The notes under the pieces were generated by a model that searched no databases, had not been told where the DNA came from, and saw only the letters and a list, made by a program, of their open reading frames with translations. Positions 1 through 6,992 of a DNA stretch of 19,490 bases are shown here, in pieces. The DNA is from Mycoplasmatota bacterium (lineage in GTDB: Bacteria > Bacillota_I > Bacilli_A > RF39 > UBA660), in the NCBI GenBank assembly GCA_012510745.1, contig JAAZHK010000056.1, positions 1 to 19,490 of the forward strand. Direction: 5' to 3'. The translations under genes were made by a program, and so were the position numbers. Position 1 is the stretch's first letter. Each line of letters begins with the position of its first letter.

Positions 1-2150
1 AACATAGCAGGGTTAGTACCTTTTTCAATTGCTACTTCGACAACGGAATTTGGTTTAATAAAGCTTTTATTGTTTGATTTAAATACAACATAAGATAAAG
101 AATTATAAATATTGTTTCTTTTTAACCAACCGTTACTATTATCAACATAGCCTTTTATAGCATCGAATCCTAGCCAAAAAGATAAAACAACTTCGGGATC
201 ATAGCCTACTACCCATAAATCATAAGTATCAGATGGTAAATTATATTTTTTTATAGTATTTTGATCTAAGTTAGATGTGCCTGTTTTTCCCGCTAATTGG
301 GCACCTCTACTTTTACCTGGAACTTCTCCAGTTTGGACAGCATATCTTAGCACACTTGTAATAATATAAGCTGTAGCTTCGCTCATAACTTGAACGGGTT
401 CTTGTTCATACTTAACTTCTTCTCCTGAGTTCCTAACTATAAATTTACTAACGGCATAAGGCTCATTATAAATACCTTTGTTATTAAAAGCCGCAAAAGC
501 GCCAGCCATTGCTACTGGATTTGATCCATTGAAAGATCCAATAGAGTGAGCCTCGTGTAAATACCCGTTACTAACTTCTGGTTGAATACCTAACGATGTT
601 ACAAATTTTAATATTTTAGAATTACTTACACTTTGAAAAGCTTTTAATGCAGGAATATTTCTAGAAGTAGCTAAAGCCGTTTTTAAAGTCATATTACCAA
701 AATATTTATTATCATGATTTTTAATAGGCGTTCCGTCTGAATAACTATAGGGCTCATCAACAAATTGAGTATAAGTTGACCAATTTTCATATTCTATACC
801 TGGACCATAGTCAAATAAGGGCTTAGCTGTAGAACCTATTTGTCTATTAATCATTGTTGCATAGTTATAAGATCTTATGCCAGTTCTAAACCTTCCGGCT
901 CCAATAGCTAATATTTTACCAGTCGCAGCTTCAACAACGGCAGCGCCACTTTGAATTTGATCATCAGGCCATGTATATGTAACTCCATTATATATATTAT
1001 CAACATCAGTTTGTCTAACAGTATCTAAGTTAGAATATATAATCATTGGGATTTCATATGGGTTTAATTTATATTTAATAATCATTTCTTCAACAACAGT
1101 ATCCACATAAGCTTGATAAGCTATTTGTTTTTCTTTACCACTTAATAATGAAGTTATTGGAACACTACCAGCTAAGTTACCTTCTTCTTTAGTAATATAT
1201 TTGTGTCTTCTCATTAAATACAAAACCGTATCTTGTCTTTTTTCAGCGGCTTTGGGGTAATTATAGGGATTGTAAGCATTTGGAGATTGGAATAATCCAG
1301 CTATAAAAGAGGCCTCACTTAAATTTAAATCTTGAATATCTTTGTCAAAATAGGACTGGGCAGCTTCTTCTACACCATATATATTACCTCCTAAAAGGTG
1401 ATTATTAACATAATATTCAAAGATTTGCTCTTTGGTAAACTGTTTTTCTAATTTAAAAACTGCTAAATATATATCAGTAAACTTCCTTATAATGCCTTTT
1501 ATTCCTGTAGAAGTTGATGAAGTAAAACTATTTTTTATAACTTGCATAGAAATAGTAGATGCTCCTCCTGCGTCATCTCGCCCCATTAATTGTTTTAGAG
1601 TTGCTACTAAAAACCTTGAAGGATTAAAACCGTTATGTTGAAAGAATTTAGCATCTTCAGTTGCAATAATAGAATCGATTAAAACTTGAGGTAATTGGTC
1701 ATATGTAACGTTTTCTCTTAATTCAGCCCCTAATTTAGCTATTTCTGTTCCGTCTTTATCATAAATAATAGTTGATTCTTTATAATTAAGTTCTTTTACA
1801 TCAAATTTTGGAGCGCTTAATACAATATAAATACAAAAAGCTACACCTATTAATAATAATAAACAGAAAATGCTAAGGAATATTGTAAAAATTAATTTTA
1901 AAATTTTACGTTTATTATTTTTCCCTTTAGCTTTATGAATCATTTTATTAAAATATAAAATAATAGCAATACCAATAACTAAAACAATAGTTAGTATTGG
2001 TTTTAAAAAAATAAGAGCTATAATTAATAAAATAGTAATAATTAAAGGTTTAACTATTTTTTTATTTTTTATTTTTTTAATTAACTTATCAATTTGATTG
2101 TTTTTCATTCCTTTTTTTCTATTTGGTTTTTTAATGTTCTTTTTTTTCAT
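1..2150 (-). CDS. ponA: Class A penicillin-binding protein (PBP1 type), 3' partial
   Basis: Bifunctional peptidoglycan synthase: an N-terminal GT51 glycosyltransferase polymerises lipid II and a C-terminal transpeptidase cross-links peptides outside the membrane. I translated it by hand from ATG at 2150 to the window edge, 716 codons without a stop; the C-terminus lies outside. The glycosyltransferase signature ATEDAKFF has its catalytic Glu at residue 165. The transpeptidase has STAK with Ser440 and KTGTS with Lys622. The membrane part is unusual: after a Lys-rich start there is a hydrophobic hairpin at about residues 36-67, then the expected transmembrane helix at 86-111. The start is supported by GGAGG (plus-strand cctcc, 2157-2161) 6-7 nt upstream. 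The gene overlaps the recU end by 20 nt, as in the recU-ponA operon of Bacillus, so the two are probably co-transcribed and coupled. Family assignment is firm; the exact paralogue is less so. Confidence 0.95.
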   Translation of the reverse strand, partial: MKKKNIKKPNRKKGMKNNQIDKLIKKIKNKKIVKPLIITILLIIALIFLKPILTIVLVIGIAIILYFNKMIHKAKGKNNKRKILKLIFTIFLSIFCLLLLIGVAFCIYIVLSAPKFDVKELNYKESTIIYDKDGTEIAKLGAELRENVTYDQLPQVLIDSIIATEDAKFFQHNGFNPSRFLVATLKQLMGRDDAGGASTISMQVIKNSFTSSTSTGIKGIIRKFTDIYLAVFKLEKQFTKEQIFEYYVNNHLLGGNIYGVEEAAQSYFDKDIQDLNLSEASFIAGLFQSPNAYNPYNYPKAAEKRQDTVLYLMRRHKYITKEEGNLAGSVPITSLLSGKEKQIAYQAYVDTVVEEMIIKYKLNPYEIPMIIYSNLDTVRQTDVDNIYNGVTYTWPDDQIQSGAAVVEAATGKILAIGAGRFRTGIRSYNYATMINRQIGSTAKPLFDYGPGIEYENWSTYTQFVDEPYSYSDGTPIKNHDNKYFGNMTLKTALATSRNIPALKAFQSVSNSKILKFVTSLGIQPEVSNGYLHEAHSIGSFNGSNPVAMAGAFAAFNNKGIYNEPYAVSKFIVRNSGEEVKYEQEPVQVMSEATAYIITSVLRYAVQTGEVPGKSRGAQLAGKTGTSNLDQNTIKKYNLPSDTYDLWVVGYDPEVVLSFWLGFDAIKGYVDNSNGWLKRNNIYNSLSYVVFKSNNKSFIKPNSVVEVAIEKGTNPAM

Positions 2151-2721
2151 TTTTTTCCTCCAAAAATTTATCTATTATTTGAATATAATCTAACTTATTA
2201 ATATAATTATAACTAATTTTATGGCAATTGTTATCAAAAAATGTTTTAGGAATATATTTAACTTCACTTTTTTTAATGTAATTTAATAATTGTTCAATAG
2301 TAATCATATAAGTATCAAAATTAACTTTAAATCTTATAATCATAAAAGCAATTCCTCCGTTTTTCCAAATCTTATATAAGTGATCTATTTGGTGTTTAAG
2401 AATATTAGATAAAGGAAATTTGCTTAAATTGTTAGTTTCTTTTACATCAAAATCAAGGTAAAACCCTTTGTATATACCATTGTAATCAGTAGTCGATGGT
2501 TGTTCAAAAAAAGCTTCTCTTATAATGGGGTTTTTCTTTGTTTTATAGTCAATCTTTACTATGTGAATGGGAGTTGGTTTTTTATATATAATTGCAATGT
2601 TTTTTTCAATATAAAAATTATTTACACTATTAATTTCTTCTTCTAACCCCATTCCTCGATTATTATATTTAGTAATATTTTGTTTTTTTCTTTGTTTTTT
2701 TATACCACTTGGGTAATTCAT
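2131..2721 (-). CDS. recU: Holliday junction resolvase RecU
   Basis: Structure-specific endonuclease that resolves Holliday junctions in recombinational repair and chromosome segregation of Firmicutes. The 196-residue protein has the family hallmarks in order: NRGMGLEEEIN (residues 21-31), KKPTPIHIVKIDY (47-59), STTDYNG (76-82) and a YLDFDVKET stretch (88-96) with PL and HQIDH following. Metal-binding and catalytic candidates are Asp79, Asp92 and Lys94 of the PD-(D/E)xK fold. As I recall it, the Bacillus enzyme reads FEAKET here, so Asp92 would be a conservative Glu-to-Asp change. The start codon has a GGTGG ribosome site (complement of 2726-2730). It is the first gene of a recU-ponA transcription unit. 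Confidence 0.95.
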   Translation of the reverse strand: MNYPSGIKKQRKKQNITKYNNRGMGLEEEINSVNNFYIEKNIAIIYKKPTPIHIVKIDYKTKKNPIIREAFFEQPSTTDYNGIYKGFYLDFDVKETNNLSKFPLSNILKHQIDHLYKIWKNGGIAFMIIRFKVNFDTYMITIEQLLNYIKKSEVKYIPKTFFDNNCHKISYNYINKLDYIQIIDKFLEEKNEKKEH

Positions 2722-2737
2722 AAAACCACCTTTATTT

Positions 2738-2766
2738 ATTATACAATATTTTGAATTGTTTTTCCA
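2738..2766 (-). promoter_or_regulatory. Predicted sigma-A promoter of recU-ponA
   Basis: On the minus strand there is a perfect TATAAT (complement of 2738-2743) preceded at exactly 17 nt by TGGAAA (complement of 2761-2766), which matches 4 of 6 bases of TTGACA. The -10 element ends only 7 nt before the GGTGG ribosome site, so the expected transcript would begin at or next to the Shine-Dalgarno sequence. Prediction only. Confidence 0.6.
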
Positions 2767-2771
2767 TATTA

Positions 2772-2875
2772 TTGTCGAATAAAGATAAGGTTTGTCGTAT
2801 GTGCTGAAAAAAATAATTGACTATGTTATTTTAATTATAGGTGAATTTTATGAATGAGTTAGAAGTTTGTCGTAT
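2772..2875. repeat. Three TTGTCG-containing direct repeats upstream of recU and gpsB
   Basis: GTTTGTCGTAT occurs twice exactly, at 2790-2800 and 2865-2875. A related ATTGTCGAAT lies at 2771-2780, so the first two TTGTCG cores (2772 and 2792) are 20 bp apart, about two helical turns, on the same face of the DNA. TGTCGAA at 2773-2779 equals the Spo0A box consensus, but seven bases prove little. The third copy is inside the 39-codon candidate gene. These could be a protein-binding cluster between the divergent units, or chance. Confidence 0.3.
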
Positions 2876-2969
2876 AATTAATGAAATGATTTCTAATACG
2901 GTTTATGCCCGAATGAAAAGAGCAGTAATCAATTTTAAAAGAAATAGTAAAGCAATTGACAAAGTATAA
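2850..2969 (+). CDS. Candidate small protein of 39 residues, function unknown
   Basis: An ATG at 2850 with a well-placed AGGTG (2838-2842) opens 39 codons to TAA at 2967. The product starts MNELEVCRIINEMISNTVYA and continues as a Lys/Arg-rich segment, plausibly one amphipathic helix with a basic C-terminus; no signal peptide or membrane helix is evident. It sits just upstream of gpsB on the same strand, where Bacillus carries several small ypp genes, but I do not recognise it as any of them. Codon choice (A/T-ending) resembles its neighbours. The good ribosome site and position favour a real gene; the short length means it could be spurious or a remnant. Confidence 0.5.
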   Translation: MNELEVCRIINEMISNTVYARMKRAVINFKRNSKAIDKV

Positions 2970-3009
2970 GTTTTTTGAGAAAATACAACTATAGGGATTG
3001 GTGGTAATT

Positions 3010-3333
3010 ATGTTTCAAAATAAAGTCGCTTTAACGCCTCAAGATATTTTAGAAAAAGAATTTAAAATAGATACTAGAGGATATCGCTTAAAAGAAGTTG
3101 ATCAATATTTAGATATTATTATTAATGATTATGAACAATTTTATGATATTATCAGATCCTTAGAAAAAGAAAAAGAAGATTTTCTAAATGAAATAATGGC
3201 ATTAAAACAAGAACTTCGTAATGCTAAAATGAGCATTGAAATTGCTAAAACCAGCGGGCACGAAGTTTCCAATGTTGATATAATGCGTAGATTATCACAT
3301 CTTGAAAAAATTGTTTATGGCAAAGAAGAATAG
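3010..3333 (+). CDS. gpsB: Cell division protein GpsB
   Basis: Small DivIVA-related cytoplasmic coiled-coil adaptor that binds the inner face of the membrane and the cytoplasmic tails of PBPs, coordinating septal and peripheral wall synthesis. The 107-residue product has the DivIVA/GpsB N-terminal domain (LTPQDILEKEFKIDTRGYRLKEVDQYLD, about residues 8-35), a coiled coil to about residue 77, and the diagnostic C-terminal trimerisation motif NVDIMRRLSHLEKIVYG. I chose ATG 3010 over the in-frame TTG 2998 and GTG 3001 because GGTGG at 3000-3004 is the ribosome site. Its stop codon (3331-3333) overlaps the first helix of the RNase P RNA. The gpsB-rnpB-ponA neighbourhood is a known Firmicutes arrangement and fits its partnership with PBP1. 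Confidence 0.95.
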   Translation: MFQNKVALTPQDILEKEFKIDTRGYRLKEVDQYLDIIINDYEQFYDIIRSLEKEKEDFLNEIMALKQELRNAKMSIEIAKTSGHEVSNVDIMRRLSHLEKIVYGKEE

Positions 3334-3690
3334 TATTTTGACAAACGCTGCATTTTTATAATGTAGAGGAAAGTCCATGCTCGCAAAAACTGTGATGTTT
3401 TTAATGATTGTGCTTAGGGAAAAAATAACCTAAGGTAGTGTATGCTAACGGCATCGAAATAATCTAAGTCTTTATGATATGATTAAATTAGATATAAAGT
3501 GCCACAGAAACTATGCTTTAAAGAAATTTAAAGATTGAAAAGAGGTAAACCCCACAAGCGAGAAACCCAAAATTGGTAGGGGAGCTTTGATGAAGGAAGG
3601 ATAACGGATTCAAGGACTATTTTAATAGTAGATAGATGTTTGTCGCCTATAACTAGGAACAGAACATGGCTTATAAAATATTATTTTTTT
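3332..3690 (+). ncRNA. rnpB: RNase P RNA, type B
   Basis: Catalytic RNA that removes 5' leaders from pre-tRNAs. The conserved P4 5' strand GAGGAAAGTCC (3366-3376) is followed by ATGCTCGCA; further on come GTGCCACAG, GGTAAACCCC, AGCGAGAAACCCAAA, GTAGGGGAGC, TAGATAGATG, and the 3' P4 strand ACAGAACATGGCTTA near 3660-3672, in the order of Bacillus rnpB, so it is type B. The P1 helix appears to be 3332-3340 paired with 3674-3682 (9 bp, with two G-U pairs). It is followed by a T-rich run to 3690 that probably ends transcription. The 5' boundary is inferred from P1 and falls inside the gpsB stop codon. It is probably processed from a gpsB read-through transcript or made from a promoter inside gpsB; I see no clear one. 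Confidence 0.96.
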
Positions 3691-3712
3691 ATGTAATAAA
3701 AGAGGTGTTTTT

Positions 3713-4195
3713 TTGAAAGAAATTGGTTTAAAATTAAATGAAGCACGCAATAACAATAATATTAGTATTGAAGAAGTTAGTGAAGATTTGAATATTTCTA
3801 TTAAATTTCTTGAAAATATTGAACTTGGTAATGTAAGAGCATTTAAAGATATATATGAATTAAAAAAAATGGTTGAAGTGTATTCTAAATATTTAGGTTT
3901 AAATGTTGAAGAAATAGTCGATGAATTTAATGATTTTTTATTTGAACATACTTCAAAATTATCTTTAACAGACATATTAGAAGCTAGTAAAAAGAAAGAA
4001 AAAGAAATAAAAAAGATCACTTCACCGTATACAAAGATCAAAAACAACAGCAAGAAAATTCCTCTTATTTTTTGTATAACTATAGGGATAATACTTTTAT
4101 TTATGATTTTATTTATAATTTTATCATTTTTAATGTCAGAAGATAAAATTAATACAGAATTAAAAAAAGATTATAATTGTGAGGTAGTATTATGA
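3713..4195 (+). CDS. rodZ: RodZ-like helix-turn-helix membrane protein, short form
   Basis: The 160-residue protein has the RodZ cytoplasmic HTH (GLKLNEARNNNNISIEEVSEDLNISIKFLENIE, about residues 5-37; whole domain to about 80). RodZ uses this domain to link MreB filaments to the membrane in rod-shaped cells. A charged linker (92-114) leads to one transmembrane helix (about 116-141) and only about 19 residues beyond it, so the extracellular domain of longer RodZ proteins is absent. The start is TTG at 3713, supported by GAGGTG at 3702-3707; a nearby ATG at 3691 is out of frame. It overlaps pgsA by 4 nt (ATGA), matching the ymfM-pgsA order of Bacillus, so co-translation is expected. Whether it still binds an MreB cannot be told here. 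Confidence 0.85.
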   Translation: MKEIGLKLNEARNNNNISIEEVSEDLNISIKFLENIELGNVRAFKDIYELKKMVEVYSKYLGLNVEEIVDEFNDFLFEHTSKLSLTDILEASKKKEKEIKKITSPYTKIKNNSKKIPLIFCITIGIILLFMILFIILSFLMSEDKINTELKKDYNCEVVL

Positions 4196-4791
4196 ATAAG
4201 GCAAATAAAATAACAGTATTTAGATTAATTTTAAGTTTTTTATTAATTATATTTTTAACTTTTCCTTTTTATAGCATCGGTTTAAATTTACCTAAGATTT
4301 TATTTTTTAATATAATAATTGAAGTTAAATATATTATAGCAGCAATAATATTTGCTTTTGCGAGTTTTACTGATTTTTTAGATGGTTATGTAGCAAGAAA
4401 ATATAATATGGTTACAGATACTGGTAAAACTTTAGATGCAATAGCTGATAAAGTTTTAGTTAATTCAATATTAATTATACTAGCAGTAGATGGTATGGTT
4501 TCTGTTTGGGTTCCCGTAATTATAGTAGTAAGAGACATAATTGTTGATGTTTTAAAAATGGAAGTAGGACGAAAAGATCAAGTGGTAGCTGCAATTAAAA
4601 CAGGTAAAATTAAAACAGCCTTACTAATGATAGGTATATTTTTCACATTAATTTATAATTTACCTTTTGAATTGCTTAAAATTAATTTAGCACTAATGCT
4701 TGTATATTTTGGTACAATCATGTCCATTGTTTCTTTAGTTGAATATTTTAACATGAGTAAAAAGTTTATTTTTAAAAAAGGGGAAATGTAG
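4192..4791 (+). CDS. pgsA: CDP-diacylglycerol--glycerol-3-phosphate 3-phosphatidyltransferase
   Basis: Integral membrane enzyme that makes phosphatidylglycerophosphate, the precursor of phosphatidylglycerol and cardiolipin. The complete CDP-alcohol phosphotransferase signature DG-x2-AR-x8-G-x3-D-x3-D is present: Asp64-Gly65, Ala68-Arg69, Gly78, Asp82 and Asp86, with an extra Asp61 before it. Several hydrophobic segments (about 8-30, 43-60, 90-115, 140-158, 165-185) fit the multi-pass fold. The 199-residue length is normal. The ATG overlaps the stop of the RodZ-like gene. In Bacillus cinA separates pgsA from recA; here a terminator and a new promoter do. Confidence 0.95.
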   Translation: MNKANKITVFRLILSFLLIIFLTFPFYSIGLNLPKILFFNIIIEVKYIIAAIIFAFASFTDFLDGYVARKYNMVTDTGKTLDAIADKVLVNSILIILAVDGMVSVWVPVIIVVRDIIVDVLKMEVGRKDQVVAAIKTGKIKTALLMIGIFFTLIYNLPFELLKINLALMLVYFGTIMSIVSLVEYFNMSKKFIFKKGEM

Positions 4792-4806
4792 TAAAAAACA
4801 TATTAG

Positions 4807-4836
4807 AAATCTCTAAAATGCTTTAGAGATTTTTTA
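4807..4836 (+). terminator. Intrinsic terminator after pgsA
   Basis: A perfect 11-bp stem (4807-4817 with 4822-4832) closes a 4-nt loop ATGC and runs directly into a T tract. It separates the gpsB-rnpB-rodZ-pgsA unit from recA. Confidence 0.9.
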
Positions 4837-4860
4837 ATTTTAATAGAAAAAAAGTTAATA

Positions 4861-4874
4861 CAAACAAATGTTTG
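4861..4874. promoter_or_regulatory. Candidate LexA (SOS) operator of recA
   Basis: CAAACAAATGTTTG is an inverted repeat of two 6-bp arms around AA. It matches the Gram-positive SOS box CGAACRNRYGTTYG at 13 of 14 positions; the only mismatch is A for G at position 2. It lies about 10 bp upstream of the predicted recA -35 element, which is a usual site for LexA control of recA. Confidence 0.75.
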
Positions 4875-4882
4875 AAAATGAC

Positions 4883-4911
4883 TTGATTTTTTTAATGTTA
4901 TATTATATTAT
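4883..4911 (+). promoter_or_regulatory. Predicted recA promoter
   Basis: TTGATT (4883-4888) and TATTAT (4906-4911) are 17 nt apart. The region around the -10 element is a run of TAT repeats, so neighbouring registers are possible; TTGAAA at 4872 is an alternative -35 element that would overlap the SOS box. Confidence 0.55.
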
Positions 4912-4939
4912 ATTATTGTAAGGAAATTTAGGAGGAAAA

Positions 4940-5956
4940 ATGACAAAAAATAAAGAGAACGATAAAACTTTAGATCAAGTGCTTAAAGATATTGAAAAAC
5001 AATTTGGAAAAGGTTCAATTATGAAATTAGGTGATGATAATCACATGGAAATCGAAGTTACTCCAAGCGGCTCAATTGGTTTAGATATTGCTTTAGGAGT
5101 GGGTGGACTCCCTAAAGGAAGAATAATTGAAATATATGGTCCTGAGTCAAGTGGTAAAACCACATTTGCTTTACACGCTATTGCTGAAGTCCAAAAATTA
5201 GGTGGAAGAGCAGCGTTTATAGATGCTGAACACGCTCTTGATCCGGTGTATGCTAAAAATTTGGGTGTTAATATTAATGAATTATTATTAGCTCAACCAG
5301 ATAATGGAGAGCAGGCCTTGGAAATTTGTGAGGCACTGGTTAGAAGTGAAGCAGTCAATATGGTTGTTATAGATTCGGTAGCTGCTTTAGTTCCACAAGC
5401 AGAAATAGAAGGAGAGATGGGGGATTCTCATATTGGTTTACAAGCTAGATTGATGAGTCAAGCTTTGAGAAAGCTAAGTGGTACTATTAGTAAAACTAAA
5501 ACAACAGCTATTTTTATTAATCAATTACGTGAAAAAGTAGGCATTATATTTGGTAATCCTGAAGTAACTCCTGGAGGTCGTGCTTTAAAGTTTTATTCAA
5601 CAATTAGATTAGAAATAAGGCGAGCTGAACAATTAAAAATAGGTGATTCAATTATAGGTAATCGTACTAATATAAAGGTAGTTAAAAATAAAGTAGCTCC
5701 ACCTTTTAAAACAGCTTCGCTTGATATAATGTATGGTGAGGGTATAAGTCGTGAAGGAGAATTAATTGATTTAGCTGTAGATGTAGCTATCATTGAAAAA
5801 AATGGTTCTTGGTTTTCATATAATGGAGAAAAGATTGGTCAAGGTAAAGAGAATGTTAAAATCTTCTTAAAAGAAAATCAAACTATAAGAGAAGAAGTAG
5901 AAAAGAAGATTAAAGATTATTATAATATAATTACAATACCTCAAAATAAGAAATGA
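4940..5956 (+). CDS. recA: Recombinase RecA
   Basis: ATP-dependent strand-exchange protein and co-protease for LexA. The 338-residue product is full length apart from a slightly short C-terminal tail. It shows the Walker A GPESSGKT at residues 67-74, the QPDNGEQALEI segment, Walker B VVIDSVAALVP, the MSQALRKLSG stretch, INQLREKVG and TPGGRALKFY (normal RecA loop and core motifs), and the KNKVAPPFK segment. The start has a strong GGAGG at 4931-4935. It is monocistronic by position: promoter and SOS box upstream, and a 16-bp hairpin overlapping its TGA stop. That TGA, followed immediately by the hairpin, argues against TGA being read as Trp. Confidence 0.99.
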   Translation: MTKNKENDKTLDQVLKDIEKQFGKGSIMKLGDDNHMEIEVTPSGSIGLDIALGVGGLPKGRIIEIYGPESSGKTTFALHAIAEVQKLGGRAAFIDAEHALDPVYAKNLGVNINELLLAQPDNGEQALEICEALVRSEAVNMVVIDSVAALVPQAEIEGEMGDSHIGLQARLMSQALRKLSGTISKTKTTAIFINQLREKVGIIFGNPEVTPGGRALKFYSTIRLEIRRAEQLKIGDSIIGNRTNIKVVKNKVAPPFKTASLDIMYGEGISREGELIDLAVDVAIIEKNGSWFSYNGEKIGQGKENVKIFLKENQTIREEVEKKIKDYYNIITIPQNKK

Positions 5957-5978
5957 TTAATGTCATTTCTTATTTTGA
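5941..5978 (+). terminator. Hairpin at the recA stop codon, probable terminator
   Basis: A perfect 16-bp inverted repeat (5941-5956 with 5963-5978, loop TTAATG) contains the last recA codons and its TGA. The A-rich and T-rich ends are part of the stem and no long T tract follows, so it may terminate in both directions or only protect the 3' end. The dusB promoter begins 3 nt later. Confidence 0.65.
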
Positions 5979-5980
5979 TA

Positions 5981-5989
5981 TGATATAAT
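5981..5989 (+). promoter_or_regulatory. Extended -10 promoter of dusB-lysS
   Basis: TGATATAAT is a perfect extended -10 element (TGn plus TATAAT); there is no good -35 element 17 nt upstream, only TGTCAT. The GGTG ribosome site begins 7 nt after it, so the predicted mRNA starts at the Shine-Dalgarno sequence, about 10 nt before the ATG. Confidence 0.65.
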
Positions 5990-6005
5990 ATTTTTGGTGT
6001 TGTTT

Positions 6006-6992
6006 ATGAAGTGGAAAATAGGAAATGTTGTTATTGAAAATCAAATAGTATTAGCTCCGATGGCAGGGATTGGAAATTCTAGTTTTAGAAGAATTATAAA
6101 AGAAATGGGTTGTGGTTTAATTTTTGCTGAAATGGTTAATGATAAAGCATTGTTTTATAAAAATAAAAAAACAATTGATATGTTATATGCTACTAATTTT
6201 GAAAGACCTATTGTTCAACAAATATTTGGTAGTGATGAAGAATCATTTATTAAAGCCGCAGAATTTATATATAACTATATGAAACCTGATATTATTGATA
6301 TTAATATTGGATGTCCAGTACCAAAAGTTGCTATAAAGGCACAAGCAGGTGCTGCTTTATTAAAAGATGTTAATAAAATAGAAAAGATTGTTCGTGCTGT
6401 TATACAAACAGTTCCTATTCCTGTGACTGTTAAAATAAGAAGTGGCTGGGATTTTAAAAATATTAATGCTATTGAAGTAGCTAAAGCTGTTGAAAAAGCA
6501 GGTGCATCAGCTATTACTGTTCATCCAAGAACTAGAAGTCAAGGATATTCAGGAATCGCTGATTGGAGTATTATAAAAGAGGTTAAAGCTAATGTTAAAA
6601 TTCCGGTAATAGGAAACGGGGATATTGTAGATATCTTTTCAGCTAAAGCCATTTTAGATGAAACAGGTTGTGATGCTATTATGATTGGTCGTGGCGTTCT
6701 TGGTAATCCCTGGTTAATCAGAGATATTATTGCTTATTTAAAAGAAGGCACTATTTTACCAAAGGTATCTGATATTGAAAAGATCAATATGATTTTTAAA
6801 CATATGACTTATTTAAGTGAACAAAAAAGTGAAAAAATAACAGTTTTGGAGATGAGAAATCATATAGCATGGTATTTGAAAGGTTTAAAAAAAGCTAATG
6901 AAATCAAAATGAAAGTGTATCAAGAAAAGACAATAAATGGTATAATGAATATATTAAATGATTATAAAAAAGAACTGGAGGAAAAGCAATGA
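6006..6992 (+). CDS. dusB: tRNA-dihydrouridine synthase, DusB family
   Basis: FMN- and NADPH-dependent enzyme that reduces specific uridines in the tRNA D-loop to dihydrouridine. The 328-residue protein has the family motifs in order: APMAGIGNSSFR (residues 17-28), the active-site DINIGCP with catalytic Cys103, VKIRSGW, HPRTRSQGYSG, PVIGNGD and MIGRGVLGNPWL (phosphate and flavin binding). I chose ATG 6006 rather than the in-frame TTG 5994: GGTG at 5996-5999 is a ribosome site for 6006, and 5994 would precede the expected transcription start. It overlaps lysS by 4 nt (ATGA); dusB-lysS adjacency is the usual Firmicutes order (yacF-lysS). Confidence 0.95.
   Translation: MKWKIGNVVIENQIVLAPMAGIGNSSFRRIIKEMGCGLIFAEMVNDKALFYKNKKTIDMLYATNFERPIVQQIFGSDEESFIKAAEFIYNYMKPDIIDINIGCPVPKVAIKAQAGAALLKDVNKIEKIVRAVIQTVPIPVTVKIRSGWDFKNINAIEVAKAVEKAGASAITVHPRTRSQGYSGIADWSIIKEVKANVKIPVIGNGDIVDIFSAKAILDETGCDAIMIGRGVLGNPWLIRDIIAYLKEGTILPKVSDIEKINMIFKHMTYLSEQKSEKITVLEMRNHIAWYLKGLKKANEIKMKVYQEKTINGIMNILNDYKKELEEKQ

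Noticed and set aside
1432..1641. Plus-strand 69-codon frame within the penicillin-binding protein gene
   Set aside because: It is antisense to the glycosyltransferase domain, whose motifs are intact on the minus strand.
3622..4053. Minus-strand 143-codon frame opposite the RodZ-like gene and the rnpB 3' end
   Set aside because: It runs through the conserved 3' part of RNase P RNA and opposite a recognisable HTH gene; no ribosome site.
5593..5793. Minus-strand open frame inside recA, and similar antisense frames inside clpC, nusG, rplK, the transporter and the RodZ-like gene
   Set aside because: They lie entirely within strongly conserved plus-strand genes, lack ribosome sites and have composition expected of antisense shadows.
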